DNA of 24,472 bases, taken from JALSHZ01 sp964614535. Lineage in GTDB: Bacteria; Pseudomonadota; Gammaproteobacteria; UWMA-0217. The stretch covers positions 1 through 24,472 of the forward strand of contig CAZTOZ010000038.1 of assembly GCA_964614535.1 (NCBI GenBank). Direction: 5' to 3'. A program made the position numbers and the translations under genes. Shown here one piece after another: positions 14,728-23,400 of the stretch. Below the pieces are notes generated by a model, which had not been told where the DNA came from, searched no databases, and saw only the letters and a list, made by a program, of their open reading frames with translations. Positions within the stretch are counted from its first letter, which is position 1. Every line of letters begins with the position of its first letter.

Positions 14728-15168
14728 TCACCCCAACGCCGTGGCCGCCTGCATCACCACCCAATAGCGCAGCAACTTGCCGACGAAGATGGCCAGCGCC
14801 GAAGCGGGAAACGGCAGGCGCAGCCAGCCGGCGGCAAGGCAGAAACCATCCCCGACCAGCGGCAACCAGCTCAACAGGAGCAGCGGCACGCCCCAGCGCC
14901 GCAGCCGCGCGATGGTGGCGGCCGGAACCCGCCGCAACACCGCCGCCGGCCCGCGAAAACGGCCGAGCCAGTAGCCCAGACCCCAGGTGGTGAGCGCGCC
15001 CAGTGTGTTGCCGACGGTGGCGATCAGCAGCAGCCGCAACGGCTCGTCGCTCCCCCGGGCCACGAGATAACCCAACAGCGCCTCCGAACCGCCGGGCAGA
15101 ATCGTCGAGGAGATCAGCGCGCTGGCGAACAGGCTGGCCTCGCCGGTCGAAATCACAGTGATTCGCAT
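14728..15168 (-). CDS. yqaA: YqaA family inner-membrane protein (DedA/VTT-related)
   Basis: This 146-residue membrane protein closely matches YqaA in length (E. coli 142). It carries the ISSTILPGGSEALLGYLV start, GNTLGALTTWGLGYWLGRF core and LRRWGVPLLLLSWLPLVGDGFCLAAGWLRLPF block, followed by a C-terminal helix. These are the VTT/SNARE-associated signatures (glycine-rich re-entrant loop and LLLLSWLPxxGD). DedA-type proteins take part in membrane homeostasis and lipid recycling; the specific role of YqaA is not known. The ATG at 15168 was chosen over an upstream GTG-type extension, which has no family resemblance and would run into the mltA gene. Its stop faces the cytochrome gene stop with 3 nt between. 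Confidence 0.88.
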   Translation of the reverse strand: MRITVISTGEASLFASALISSTILPGGSEALLGYLVARGSDEPLRLLLIATVGNTLGALTTWGLGYWLGRFRGPAAVLRRVPAATIARLRRWGVPLLLLSWLPLVGDGFCLAAGWLRLPFPASALAIFVGKLLRYWVVMQAATALG

Positions 15169-15188
15169 CCATTCCAGATCGAAGGCGG

Positions 15189-15194
15189 TACAAT
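15189..15194 (+). promoter_or_regulatory. Possible mltA -10 element
   Basis: TACAAT (5/6) lies 30 nt before the mltA ATG in the 56-nt gap between yqaA and mltA. No convincing -35 is seen. Confidence 0.3.
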
Positions 15195-15224
15195 AGCAGA
15201 CCCGCGAACCACCCTCTCTTCCCA

Positions 15225-16382
15225 ATGATTCACCGCTGCTCCCGCCACCTGGCATCGCTGCTGCTGCCGCTACTGCTCACCGCCTGCGACTGGTTCGCCC
15301 CCGAACCGCCACCGCCCCCGCCGGCCGAACCCGGCATCGGCAAGGCGGTACCATGGACGGCACTGCCCGGCTGGGAACGCGACCGCCTGGTCGAGGCCTG
15401 GCCGGCGGTGCTGGCACAGTGTCCCCGGATGGTGCGCAAGGGCGAATCGCCGTGGCGAGCACTCTGCGATGCCGCCCGGCGGGTCGATGGCGACAGCGAA
15501 GCGGCGATCCGCGCCTTTCTGATGCAGTGGTTCGAACCCCATGTCGTCGCCGGCCGCGGCGGCGACACCGAAGGGTTGATCACCGGCTACTACCAGCCGA
15601 TCCTCCACGGCAGCCGCACCCGCTCGGAGAAATACCGCTACCCGCTCTACCGGCGCCCCGATTCACTGCTGCGGATCGAGCTGGACGCGCTCTTTCCCGA
15701 ACTGAAGGGTAAGCGCGTGCGGGGACGGCTGGAGGGTCACCGCGTGGTGCCCTATTTCGACCGCGCCGCCATCGACGGCGAGCAACGACCACTCGAGGGC
15801 CATGAACTGCTCTGGCTGGACGACCCGTGGGACGGCTTCTTCCTGCAGATCCAGGGCTCGGGCAAGGTGCGGCTGGACGACGGCAGCGTGGTCGGTGTCA
15901 GCTATGCCGACCAGAATGGCCACCCCTACGTCTCCATCGGCCGCAAGCTGGCCGAATGGGGCGAGTTGCCGCTGGAGCAGGTGTCGATGTTCGCCATCCG
16001 CCGCTGGCTCGACGCCAACCCCGACAAGGCGCAGAAGCTGCTGAACGAGAATCCCAGCTACGTCTTCTTCACGCTGCGCGAGAATGCCGACGAGAACCCG
16101 CGCGGCTCACTCAACGTTCCGCTCACCGACCTGCGCAGCATCGCCGTCGATCGCCGCGTCATCCCGCTCGGCTCGCTGGTCTGGCTGGACACCCTCTATC
16201 CCGACGGCAGGCCATTGCAGCGGCTGATGCTGGCCCAGGACACCGGTGGCGCGATCAAGGGGCACGTGCGTGCCGACGTCTTCTTCGGCACCGGCGACGA
16301 GGCGGAGCGGCTGGCCAGCTCGATGAAACACCCCGGCCGGCTCTACCTGCTGATGCCGAAAACGGCGCCGGCGCCTCCCTGA
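15225..16382 (+). CDS. mltA: Membrane-bound lytic murein transglycosylase A
   Basis: This 385-residue lipoprotein (lipobox LLTAC, Cys21) has a proline-rich spacer (PEPPPPPPAEP) and then the MltA domain. It cleaves peptidoglycan glycan strands to 1,6-anhydro-muropeptides from the inner face of the outer membrane. Family blocks include FEPHVVAGRGGDTEGLITGYYQP, HELLWLDDPWDGFFLQIQGSG, NENPSYVFF and the C-terminal 3D domain LAQDTGGAIKGHVRADVFFGTG with predicted catalytic Asp339. Asp308 is the equivalent in the 365-residue E. coli enzyme. The second residue after the lipid cysteine is tryptophan, so outer-membrane delivery is expected. It is divergent from yqaA. A strong GC hairpin follows its stop. 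Confidence 0.96.
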   Translation: MIHRCSRHLASLLLPLLLTACDWFAPEPPPPPPAEPGIGKAVPWTALPGWERDRLVEAWPAVLAQCPRMVRKGESPWRALCDAARRVDGDSEAAIRAFLMQWFEPHVVAGRGGDTEGLITGYYQPILHGSRTRSEKYRYPLYRRPDSLLRIELDALFPELKGKRVRGRLEGHRVVPYFDRAAIDGEQRPLEGHELLWLDDPWDGFFLQIQGSGKVRLDDGSVVGVSYADQNGHPYVSIGRKLAEWGELPLEQVSMFAIRRWLDANPDKAQKLLNENPSYVFFTLRENADENPRGSLNVPLTDLRSIAVDRRVIPLGSLVWLDTLYPDGRPLQRLMLAQDTGGAIKGHVRADVFFGTGDEAERLASSMKHPGRLYLLMPKTAPAPP

Positions 16383-16388
16383 CCGATC

Positions 16389-16410
16389 CGGCCGCCCCGC
16401 CGGGCGGCCG
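16389..16410 (+). terminator. GC-rich hairpin after mltA, possible terminator without T-tract
   Basis: CGGCCGCCC (16389-16397) pairs perfectly with GGGCGGCCG (16402-16410) around a 4-nt loop, 6 nt past the mltA stop. No run of T follows, so termination efficiency is uncertain. A second perfect dyad (CCGGCC/GGCCGG, 16451-16468) lies between it and the next gene. Confidence 0.4.
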
Positions 16411-16428
16411 ATTCGGCACAGGCGGGGA

Positions 16429-16434
16429 TATAAT
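16429..16434 (+). promoter_or_regulatory. Consensus -10 (TATAAT) before the lipase-like gene
   Basis: A perfect TATAAT lies 78 nt before the ATG at 16513. The -35 region at 16-18 nt spacing falls in the preceding hairpin and does not resemble TTGACA. If used, the leader would carry the 16451-16468 dyad. Confidence 0.4.
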
Positions 16435-16512
16435 GGCCATCGGAGGGCGGCCGGCCACGATCGGCCGGGCGCTCGCCACCCGACCTTCATCCACACAGCC
16501 ACGGTGACCGAT

Positions 16513-17340
16513 ATGCGCCTGAAAAACCTGCTCGCCGGCACGCTGCTCCTGCTGCTCTCCACCACCGCCAACGCCGACTCGCTGGTGTTGATCCACGGCT
16601 ATCTGAGCAGCGCCCAGACCTGGCATCGCAACGGCATCGTCTGGCAGTTGCAGCAAAACGGCTGGCCCTTTGCCGGCCATTTCGGCCCGCTGGGCTTCGA
16701 GCCCAACAGCGCCGGACAGACGGCCACCAACCGGACCTACACCGTGGACATCCCCTGGGCGCATCCGGTGACGTTCCAGGCGGACGTGCTCAACGGCTTC
16801 CTGCGCCAGATCGCCGCCCGCCATCCGGGAGAGCGGATCATTCTCGCCGGCCACTCGGCCGGCGGCGTGGTGGCACGGATGGCGCTGGTACGCGGTGGCG
16901 TCCCGGAGGTGAACGCATTGATCACCATCGCCAGCCCCCACGTCGGCACCCCGCTGGCGGCCACCGCGCTGCGCAAGACCAGCGACGCCGGGCCGGTACG
17001 GATCATCAAGGGTTTCTTCGGCGGCAGGATCTACCACACCGTGCGGCGCTCCCGGGGCGCGCTGGTGGACATGCTGCCACCGACCGGCTGGAACCTGCTC
17101 GGCTGGCTCAACCGGCAGCCCCACCCCGCGATTCACTACTTCTCCGTCGTCCGGGGCCAGGGCGACCGCGTCGTGCCACCGTGGAGCGAGGACATGAACC
17201 AGGTGCCGGCACTGGCCGGACGCGCCCACCTCATCGTCAGCCCCAGCGGCCATGAACTCACCCCGCTGGACGGCCGGATCATCCTCGACATCCTCGGCCG
17301 GCTCCCGGCGCTGGAGGATTCCGCCACCGACCCGGCCTGA
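16513..17340 (+). CDS. Exported lipase-like alpha/beta-hydrolase
   Basis: This 275-residue protein has a signal peptide (MRLKNLLAGTLLLLLSTTANA). It starts the fold with LVLIHGYLSS, the HG oxyanion motif of lipases. The nucleophile elbow is GHSAGG (Ser115). It is followed by VNALITIASPHVGTPLA, the SPHxGTP block of triacylglycerol lipases and PGAP1-like hydrolases. The likely acid lies in VRGQGDRVVPP and the base in SPSGHELTP. The mature protein should be periplasmic or secreted, and the substrate is unknown. An in-frame GTG at 16504 is the alternative start. ATG 16513 was preferred because a GGTGA sequence lies 5 nt ahead of it and the signal peptide begins there. No lipase-specific foldase gene is adjacent. 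Confidence 0.85.
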   Translation: MRLKNLLAGTLLLLLSTTANADSLVLIHGYLSSAQTWHRNGIVWQLQQNGWPFAGHFGPLGFEPNSAGQTATNRTYTVDIPWAHPVTFQADVLNGFLRQIAARHPGERIILAGHSAGGVVARMALVRGGVPEVNALITIASPHVGTPLAATALRKTSDAGPVRIIKGFFGGRIYHTVRRSRGALVDMLPPTGWNLLGWLNRQPHPAIHYFSVVRGQGDRVVPPWSEDMNQVPALAGRAHLIVSPSGHELTPLDGRIILDILGRLPALEDSATDPA

Positions 17341-17398
17341 CCAGCCACCGCCCGGGCCGAATATCTTTCGTCGCTCCAGTCCTACGGCGCCACCACGG

Positions 17399-17427
17399 TT
17401 GACGCTGGCATGTCCGGCCCGTACATT
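17399..17427 (+). promoter_or_regulatory. Promoter of the metal-efflux operon
   Basis: TTGACG (17399-17404, 5/6) and TACATT (17422-17427, 4/6) are separated by exactly 17 nt. Transcription would start near 17434, 24 nt before the ATG at 17458. The spacer is standard, unlike the 19-20 nt spacers of MerR-type metal promoters. No regulator gene is in the window. Confidence 0.6.
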
Positions 17428-17457
17428 GAACGCAACATCCGCAATCATCGTCTCTCC

Positions 17458-17769
17458 ATGCTGCGTCGCCTGCTCCTCGTCTGGCTGGTCACCTCCATCC
17501 TCGGTTACGGGATGGCGCTGGCCTATGACCTGCATGGACAACCGGGCGACACGGCGGCCGTCACCACCGGCCACCTCCCACCCGCCGACGACGACCATCA
17601 CAGCGACGATGGCGACCACTGCTGCCACGGCGCCGTCCACCTCCTCGGTCTCGGTCAGCAGCCACTGCCGGGTCTGGAGATCGACACCGTCACCCCCGAC
17701 GCCATCGCCGTCATCGACGCCCGTTCACTGACCCTCGCCACCCCGCTGCGCCCACCGATCACCGGTTGA
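17458..17769 (+). CDS. Small His-rich exported protein, CzcI-like
   Basis: This 103-residue protein has an N-terminal membrane or signal segment (RLLLVWLVTSILGYGMALA). The mature part has a DDDHHSDDGDHCCHGAVHLLGL cluster containing five histidines and two adjacent cysteines, and it ends LATPLRPPITG. Small His-rich proteins with this plan (CzcI/DUF2946-like) often head czc operons, and CzcI is thought to modulate efflux expression. Homology to CzcI is inferred from layout only. The ATG at 17458 was chosen because the signal peptide begins there. An upstream in-frame ATG (17410) lies inside the promoter. The next gene starts 115 nt later. Confidence 0.75.
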   Translation: MLRRLLLVWLVTSILGYGMALAYDLHGQPGDTAAVTTGHLPPADDDHHSDDGDHCCHGAVHLLGLGQQPLPGLEIDTVTPDAIAVIDARSLTLATPLRPPITG

Positions 17770-17771
17770 CC

Positions 17772-17795
17772 CTGCCCTGGGCAGCCTCGCTGCCC
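17772..17795 (+). promoter_or_regulatory. Three-armed repeat in the gap before the outer-membrane factor gene
   Basis: CTGCCC (17772-17777), GGGCAG (17779-17784) and CTGCCC (17790-17795) follow one another. The middle arm can pair with either neighbour, but only the second pairing (5-nt loop) makes a usable RNA hairpin. It begins 2 nt after the stop of the His-rich gene, inside the operon. Confidence 0.35.
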
Positions 17796-17884
17796 GCCGT
17801 TGCCCAGTCGTTCGCCAGCCCGACGCGCCACTCGGCCGCCGGCCGGCGAGCGGCACGACCACGCTTCAACCGGAAAAGACGATC

Positions 17885-19114
17885 ATGTTGCCATCCACTC
17901 TCCGCAACCTGCCGGGGCGGCTCGCCTGTCTGAGCCTGCTCGTGGCGCTGCCATCCATCACCACGGCCAACCCGCTGGCCGCCGTAATCGAACGGGCGCT
18001 GGCCGACGATCCCGAGCTCCGGGCGGCCCAGGCCGCCGTCGCCGCCGCCGAGGCACGGCAGGCCGGCGCCGCCAAGCCGCTGAACAACCCCGAGCTGGCC
18101 CTGGACGGCGAGCACGGCGACACCACCACAGTGACGATCGGCCTGGCGCAGACCCTCGACTGGCACGACAAGCGCGGGGCACTGCGGGCCCTGGCCGACA
18201 CCGCCGTCGAAACCGCCCGCGCCGAACTGACGCTGCTGCGGCACGACAAGAGCGCCGCACTGCTCCGGGCCATCGGCCGGGTCGTCACGCTGCGCCGTAT
18301 CGTGGCGCTGTCAACCCAGCGGGTGGAGACGATGCAACGCTTCGCCGAGCTGGCCGAAAAGCGCCACCGCGCCGGCGACATCGCCGGCGCCGAATGGGAA
18401 CTGGCGAGGCTGTCGCTCACCGAGGCGACCATCGAACGGGCCCGCCACCGGGCGGCACTGGCCGAAGCCGAGGGAGACTACCGAGGCGCCACCGGCCAGC
18501 CGCCACCCGAGCGCGTCGCGCTGCCCACCGACATCGGCCACCTGCCGACCCCGAACGACGACGATCGCCATCCACGGCTGTACCCCCCCCGCCTGGCGCT
18601 CCAGGCCGCCCGCCAGCAGGTGGAGGCGGCCGACCGGCAGCGCAAGACCGACCCGACCGTCGGCATCGCCGCCGGTCGCGAGGACGAGCAGAGCGTGATC
18701 GGCCTGCACCTGTCGTTGCCGTTGCGGGTGCGCAACCGCTACGACGACGAGGTCGAGGCCACGCGCGCCGAGGCGTTGCAGGCGCGGCAACGATTGCGGC
18801 AGATCGAGCGCTCGCTCGATGCGGAACGGGCCACCGCCGGCCAGCGCCACCGGCTGATGGCCGGTGCCTGGCGGCACTGGCGCGACGAAGGCGAACAAAG
18901 CCTGACACAACGCATCGCCCTGCTGGAAAAGCTGTGGCGGGCCGGCGAGATCGGCAGCACCGACTATCTGCTCCAGGTGCAGCAGACGCTGGACACCCGG
19001 ATCGCCGCCGTCGAACTGCATGGCGACCTCTGGGATGCCTGGGTCGGCTGGCTGGCCGCCTCGGGCCAGCTGTTGCAATGGCTCGGCACCGACGCCGAAG
19101 GCGGTGCCCGATGA
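17885..19114 (+). CDS. czcC: Outer-membrane efflux factor, TolC/CzcC family
   Basis: This 409-residue protein has a signal peptide (residues ~1-28, ending ITTA). It carries the TolC-type repeat: ALADDPELRAAQAAVAAAEARQAGAAKPLNNPELAL, then long Ala/Arg/Glu helices (residues ~95-165), and a second copy after ~230 (LALQAARQQVEAADRQRKTDPTVGIAAG, LHLSLPLRVRNRYDDEVEAT). It ends with a helix pair containing LWRAGEIGSTDYLLQVQQTLDT. The RAGDIAGAEW and RAGEIGSTDY repeats are characteristic of CzcC-type factors. It trimerises into the outer-membrane exit channel of the pump encoded downstream. GGAAAAG precedes the ATG. Its stop overlaps an alternative start of the adaptor gene. Confidence 0.92.
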   Translation: MLPSTLRNLPGRLACLSLLVALPSITTANPLAAVIERALADDPELRAAQAAVAAAEARQAGAAKPLNNPELALDGEHGDTTTVTIGLAQTLDWHDKRGALRALADTAVETARAELTLLRHDKSAALLRAIGRVVTLRRIVALSTQRVETMQRFAELAEKRHRAGDIAGAEWELARLSLTEATIERARHRAALAEAEGDYRGATGQPPPERVALPTDIGHLPTPNDDDRHPRLYPPRLALQAARQQVEAADRQRKTDPTVGIAAGREDEQSVIGLHLSLPLRVRNRYDDEVEATRAEALQARQRLRQIERSLDAERATAGQRHRLMAGAWRHWRDEGEQSLTQRIALLEKLWRAGEIGSTDYLLQVQQTLDTRIAAVELHGDLWDAWVGWLAASGQLLQWLGTDAEGGAR

Positions 19115-19194
19115 CCACCGGCACCACGACCGACCGCACCGGGGCCATGGGGCCCGGCGTCACCACCTCCTCAACCCAACCACGGAAACACACC

Positions 19195-20409
19195 ATGATC
19201 CGCACCACCGTCATGCTCTACCCCCTGCTGCTCTTGGCGCTGCTCACCCTGCCGGACCTGGGCGGCGCGGCGGACGACCACGATCACGACCACGCCGGCG
19301 AGAACGCCGCAAAGGAACAGGACGACCATACCGACGAGAACCCGACGAAGGAACACGACGACCACGGCGGTGACGAACACGGCCACGACGACGAGGAGGG
19401 CGTCACCCTCGACCGGCAGCAACGCGAGAGCGCCGGCATCGCCGTCGAACCGCTGACGCCCCGGCCGCTGGCCGAGTCGATCGAGGCGCCCGGCGAGATC
19501 CGGCTCAACGCCTATGCCACCAGCCAGGTGACTTCGCGGATCGCCGCCCAGGTGGTGGAGCGCCATGCCCGCCTCGGCGACCGGGTCGAGAAGGGGCAGC
19601 GGCTGGTGACGCTCTCCAGCGTGGCGATGGCCGAGGCCCAGGGCGAGGCGCAGGTGGCGGCGCAGGAGTGGCGGCGCGTCTCGAAGCTCGGCCGCAAGGT
19701 GGTCTCGGAACGGCGCTATCTGGAGGCGAAGGTGGCCTGGCAGCAGGCCCGCGCCCGACTGCTCGCCTACGGCATGACCGAGCGGCAGGCCGACCGGCTG
19801 CAGAACGGCGGCGGGCGGGCCGCCGACGGCCGTTTCACCCTGCTCTCGCCGCAGGACGGCACGGTGATCCGCGACGACTTCGTGCTCGGGCAGATGGTGG
19901 CGCCGGGGCAACTGCTGTTCGAGATCACCGACGAGTCGCGGCTCTGGGTGGAAGCGCGGGTGCGGCCCGAGGCCGCCACCCGGATCACCCCCGGCGCCAC
20001 CGCCGAGGTGGAGGCGCGGGGACGGCGCATCGACGGCAAGGTGGTGCAGATCCACCACGCCATCGACGAGGCCACCCGCACGCTGGCGGTGCGCATCGAG
20101 ATCCCCAACCCCGACGACCGTCTCCATCCGGGGCAGTTCGTCACCGTTCGCATCCACGCCGGCACGGCATCGAATCCGGTGCTGGCGCTGCCGCTGGCGG
20201 CGGTGCTGCGCTCGCCGGACGGCGACTGGCAGGTGTTCGTCGAGCAGGCGCCGGGGCGGTACGAGCCGCGGGAGGTGACGCTGCTGCGGCAGGTGGGCGG
20301 CATGGCGGTGATCGACGGTCTCGCGCCGGGCACGCGGGTGGTGACCCGCGGCGCCTTCTTCGTGCAATCGGAGCTGGCCAAGTCCGGCTTCGCCGTGCAC
20401 AACCACTGA
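19195..20409 (+). CDS. czcB: Metal-efflux membrane-fusion (adaptor) protein with His-rich N-terminus, CzcB family
   Basis: This 404-residue periplasmic adaptor has a signal peptide (residues ~1-26). It is followed by an Asp/His/Glu-rich stretch at ~27-68 with eight histidines (DDHDHDH, EHDDHGGDEHGHDDEE), likely a metal-binding tail. The body shows the adaptor order: EAPGEIRLNAYATSQVTSRIAAQVVERHARLGDRVEKGQRLV (lipoyl half), a helical hairpin (~125-190), LLSPQDGTVIRDDFVLGQMVAPGQLLFEITDESRLWVEARV (second lipoyl half and barrel), and a C-terminal domain. ATG 19195 was chosen for its signal peptide. An ATG at 19111 overlaps the czcC stop and would add 28 residues without signal character. The pump gene starts 13 nt after the stop. 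Confidence 0.92.
   Translation: MIRTTVMLYPLLLLALLTLPDLGGAADDHDHDHAGENAAKEQDDHTDENPTKEHDDHGGDEHGHDDEEGVTLDRQQRESAGIAVEPLTPRPLAESIEAPGEIRLNAYATSQVTSRIAAQVVERHARLGDRVEKGQRLVTLSSVAMAEAQGEAQVAAQEWRRVSKLGRKVVSERRYLEAKVAWQQARARLLAYGMTERQADRLQNGGGRAADGRFTLLSPQDGTVIRDDFVLGQMVAPGQLLFEITDESRLWVEARVRPEAATRITPGATAEVEARGRRIDGKVVQIHHAIDEATRTLAVRIEIPNPDDRLHPGQFVTVRIHAGTASNPVLALPLAAVLRSPDGDWQVFVEQAPGRYEPREVTLLRQVGGMAVIDGLAPGTRVVTRGAFFVQSELAKSGFAVHNH
19300..19365 (+). repeat. Imperfect tandem repeat (36-nt period) coding the His-rich tail of CzcB
   Basis: Two copies of a segment encoding ENxxKExDDH (19300-19329 and 19336-19365) differ at a few bases and keep frame. The duplication lengthens the acidic, His-containing tail of the adaptor. 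Confidence 0.6.
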
Positions 20410-20422
20410 CGGGGGGCGAGCC

Positions 20423-23400
20423 ATGCTGAATCGACTCATCGACTGGTCGGTGGCCAACCGGCTGCTGGTGGTGCTGGGGCTGGTGGCGGCGCTGGCCGCC
20501 GCGGCGCTGCTGATCCCGCGTCTCAACCTCGACGCCTTTCCCGACGTCACCAACGTCCAGGTGCAGATCAACACCGAGGCCCGCGGCCTCGCCGCCGAGG
20601 AGGTGGAGCAGCTCATCACCTACCCCATCGAGGCGGTGATGTACGCCCTGCCGGACGTGGAGGAAGTGCGCTCCATCTCCAAGACGGGGCTGTCGGTGAT
20701 CACCGTGGTGTTCCGCGAGGGAACCGACATCTACTTCGCCCGCCAGCTGGTGTTCGAGCGGCTGCAGGACGCCCGCGAGCGGATCCCCGAGGGGGTCGGC
20801 ACGCCGGAGATGGGCCCGAACACCTCGGGGCTGGGGCAGGTGTTCCAGTACATCCTGCGGGCCGACGATCCCGCCTACGACGCCATCGCCCTGCGCAGCC
20901 TCAACGACTGGGTGGTGAAGCTGCTGCTGTTGCCGGTGGACGGCATCACCGACGTGCTCTCCTACGGCGGCGAGGTGCGCCAGTACCAGGTCAACGTCGA
21001 TCCGCGCCGGCTGCTGGCCTACGGTATCGACATCGGCGACATCGCCGCGGCCATCGAGGCCAACAACCGCAACGCCGGCGGCTGGTATCTCGACCGGGGC
21101 GCCGAGCAGCTCGTCATTCGCGGTGTCGGCTGGGTGCGGGCCGGCGACGACGGGCTGAGCGACATCGGCGACATTCCGCTCAAGGCGGCCGACGGCGTCG
21201 TCGTCAAAGTGCGCGATGTGGCCGAGGTGGCCTTCGGCGGCGAGATCCGCCAGGGAGCGGTGACGATGACCCGGCGCAACACCGACGGCGAGCCGGAGGC
21301 GCTCGGCGAGGTGGTGGCCGGCATCGTGCTCAAGCGGCTCGGCGCCAACACCAAGGCGACCATCGACGCGATCCACGAGCGCCTGCCGGCGATCCGCCAG
21401 GCGCTGCCCGACGGGGTGGCGCTGGAGCCGTTCTACGACCAGGCCGATCTCGTCGAGCGGGCCGTCCACACCGTCAGCAAGGCGCTGATCGAGGCCTTCG
21501 TGCTGATCGTCGTGGTGTTGCTGCTGTTTCTGCTCAACCTGCGGGCGACGCTGTTGGTGCTGATCTCGGTGCCGCTGTCGGTGGGGCTGGCGCTGGCGGC
21601 GATGAGCTGGTGGGGGCTGTCGGCCAATCTGATGTCGCTGGGCGGGCTGGCCATCGCCATCGGCATGATGGTGGACGGCTCGGTGGTGATGATGGAGAAC
21701 ATCTTCAAGCATCTGACCCGGCCCGACGCCGAGCACCTGGAGGCGGTGCGCGAGGAGGTGGCCCCCGGCGACCCCGACCCCTTCGACGCCGCCGCCGACC
21801 GCCACGGCATCGCGCTGCGGATCCAGCAGGCGGCGCGGGAGGTGGGCCGGCCGGTGTTCTACGCGGTCATCATCATCGTCGTCGTCTTCGCGCCGCTGTT
21901 CACGCTCGAAGGAGTCGAGGGCAAGCTGTTCCAGCCGATGGCCGTCTCCATCGTGCTGGCGATGATCACCTCGCTGGTGGTGGCGCTGGTGGTGATCCCG
22001 GCGCTGGCCACCTACAGCTTCCGCCACGCGGTTCGGCACCGCGAGAGTCCCCTGTTCCGGCCGCTCGAATGGCTCTACCGGCGCGCCCTGCGACTTGCCC
22101 TGAAGGCGCGCTGGGCGGTGGTGCTGACGGCGTTGCTGCTGTTCGCCGGGGCGATGTTCCTGCTGCCGCGGCTGGGCACCGAGTTCGTCCCCGAGCTGGA
22201 GGAGGGCACGATCAACATCCGCGTGACGCTGGCCCCGTCGGCCAGCCTCGACACCGCGCTCGGCGTGGCGGCCGAGCTGGAACGGCGGCTGATGGCCTTT
22301 CCCGAGGTGCTCTACGCCTCCAGCCGCGTCGGCCGGCCCGAGCTGGGCGGCGACCCGGAGCCGGTCTCCAACGTGGAGATCTACGTCGGACTCAAGCCGG
22401 TGGGCGAATGGACCAGCGCCACCGACCGCTTCGAATTGCAGGAACGGTTCGAGGCGGCGCTCTCCGAGCACCCCGGCCTGCTGCTGACCTTCTCCCAGCC
22501 CATCGCCACCCGCGTCGACGAACTGCTCTCGGGCGTCAAGGCGCAACTGGCGATCAAGCTCTTCGGCCCGAATCTCGAGGTGCTGGCGGACAAGGGCAAG
22601 GCGATCGAGCGGCTGGCGCGGCAGGTGGAGGGCACCCGCGACGTGGAGATGGAGCAGATCGCCGGCGAGGCGCAGCTCACCATCCGTCCGAAGCGCGAGG
22701 TGCTGGCCCGCTACGGCATTCCGGTGGCGCAGGTGATGGATCTGGTGGCCGACGGCATCGGCGGCGTCGGCGCGGGCCAGGTGATCCAGGGCAACGAACG
22801 CTACGACATCCATGTGCGCCTGGCCGAACCGTTCCGCAACGACGTGGCGGCGCTGAAACGACTGCTGCTGCAGGCCCCCGGCGGTGCCTGGGTGCCGCTG
22901 GGCGAGGTGGCGGAGGTGGCCATCGAGTCCGGCCCGCCGCAGATCCGCCGCGACGACGTGCAGCGCCGCGTGGTGATCCAGTCCAACGTGGAGGGACGCG
23001 ACATGGGCGGGCTGGTGGCCGAACTGCGCCGGCGCATCGCCGACGAGATCGACCTGCCACCCGGCTACTCCGTGGTCTTCGGCGGCCAGTTCGAGAACCA
23101 GCAGCGCGCCCAGCAGCGGCTGACGATCGTCGTGCCGCTGTCGCTGGGGCTGATCTTTCTGCTGCTCTACTTCGCCTTCCACTCGGTGGGACAGGCGCTG
23201 CTGATCATGCTCAACGTCCCGCTGGCACTGATCGGCGGCATCGCCGCGCTCTATTTCACCGGGCAATACCTCTCCGTGCCCGGTTCCATCGGCTTCATCG
23301 CCCTGTTCGGCGTCGCGGTGCTCAACGGCGTGGTGATGGTCAACGCCATCAACCAGAACCTCGACGGCGGCGAGACCATGGACGAGGCCGTCTTTCGCGG

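Noticed and set aside
16504..16512. GTG start for the lipase-like protein
   Set aside because: No ribosome-binding site precedes it. The ATG three codons later begins the signal peptide and has GGTGA upstream; the difference is minor.
16255..17640. Minus-strand 461-codon frame opposite the lipase-like gene
   Set aside because: It crosses two intergenic hairpins and three genes with no domain; it is antisense codon-bias shadow.
17800..19194. Upstream in-frame extension of the CzcB reading frame through czcC
   Set aside because: The extension is an Arg/Pro/Gly-rich shadow of czcC. The signal peptide starting at 19195 marks the true beginning.
20141..23266. Open frame of 1,041 codons on the minus strand across the RND pump gene
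   Set aside because: It lies opposite a clear CzcA/CusA gene, with low-complexity His/Gln/Arg composition and no motifs.
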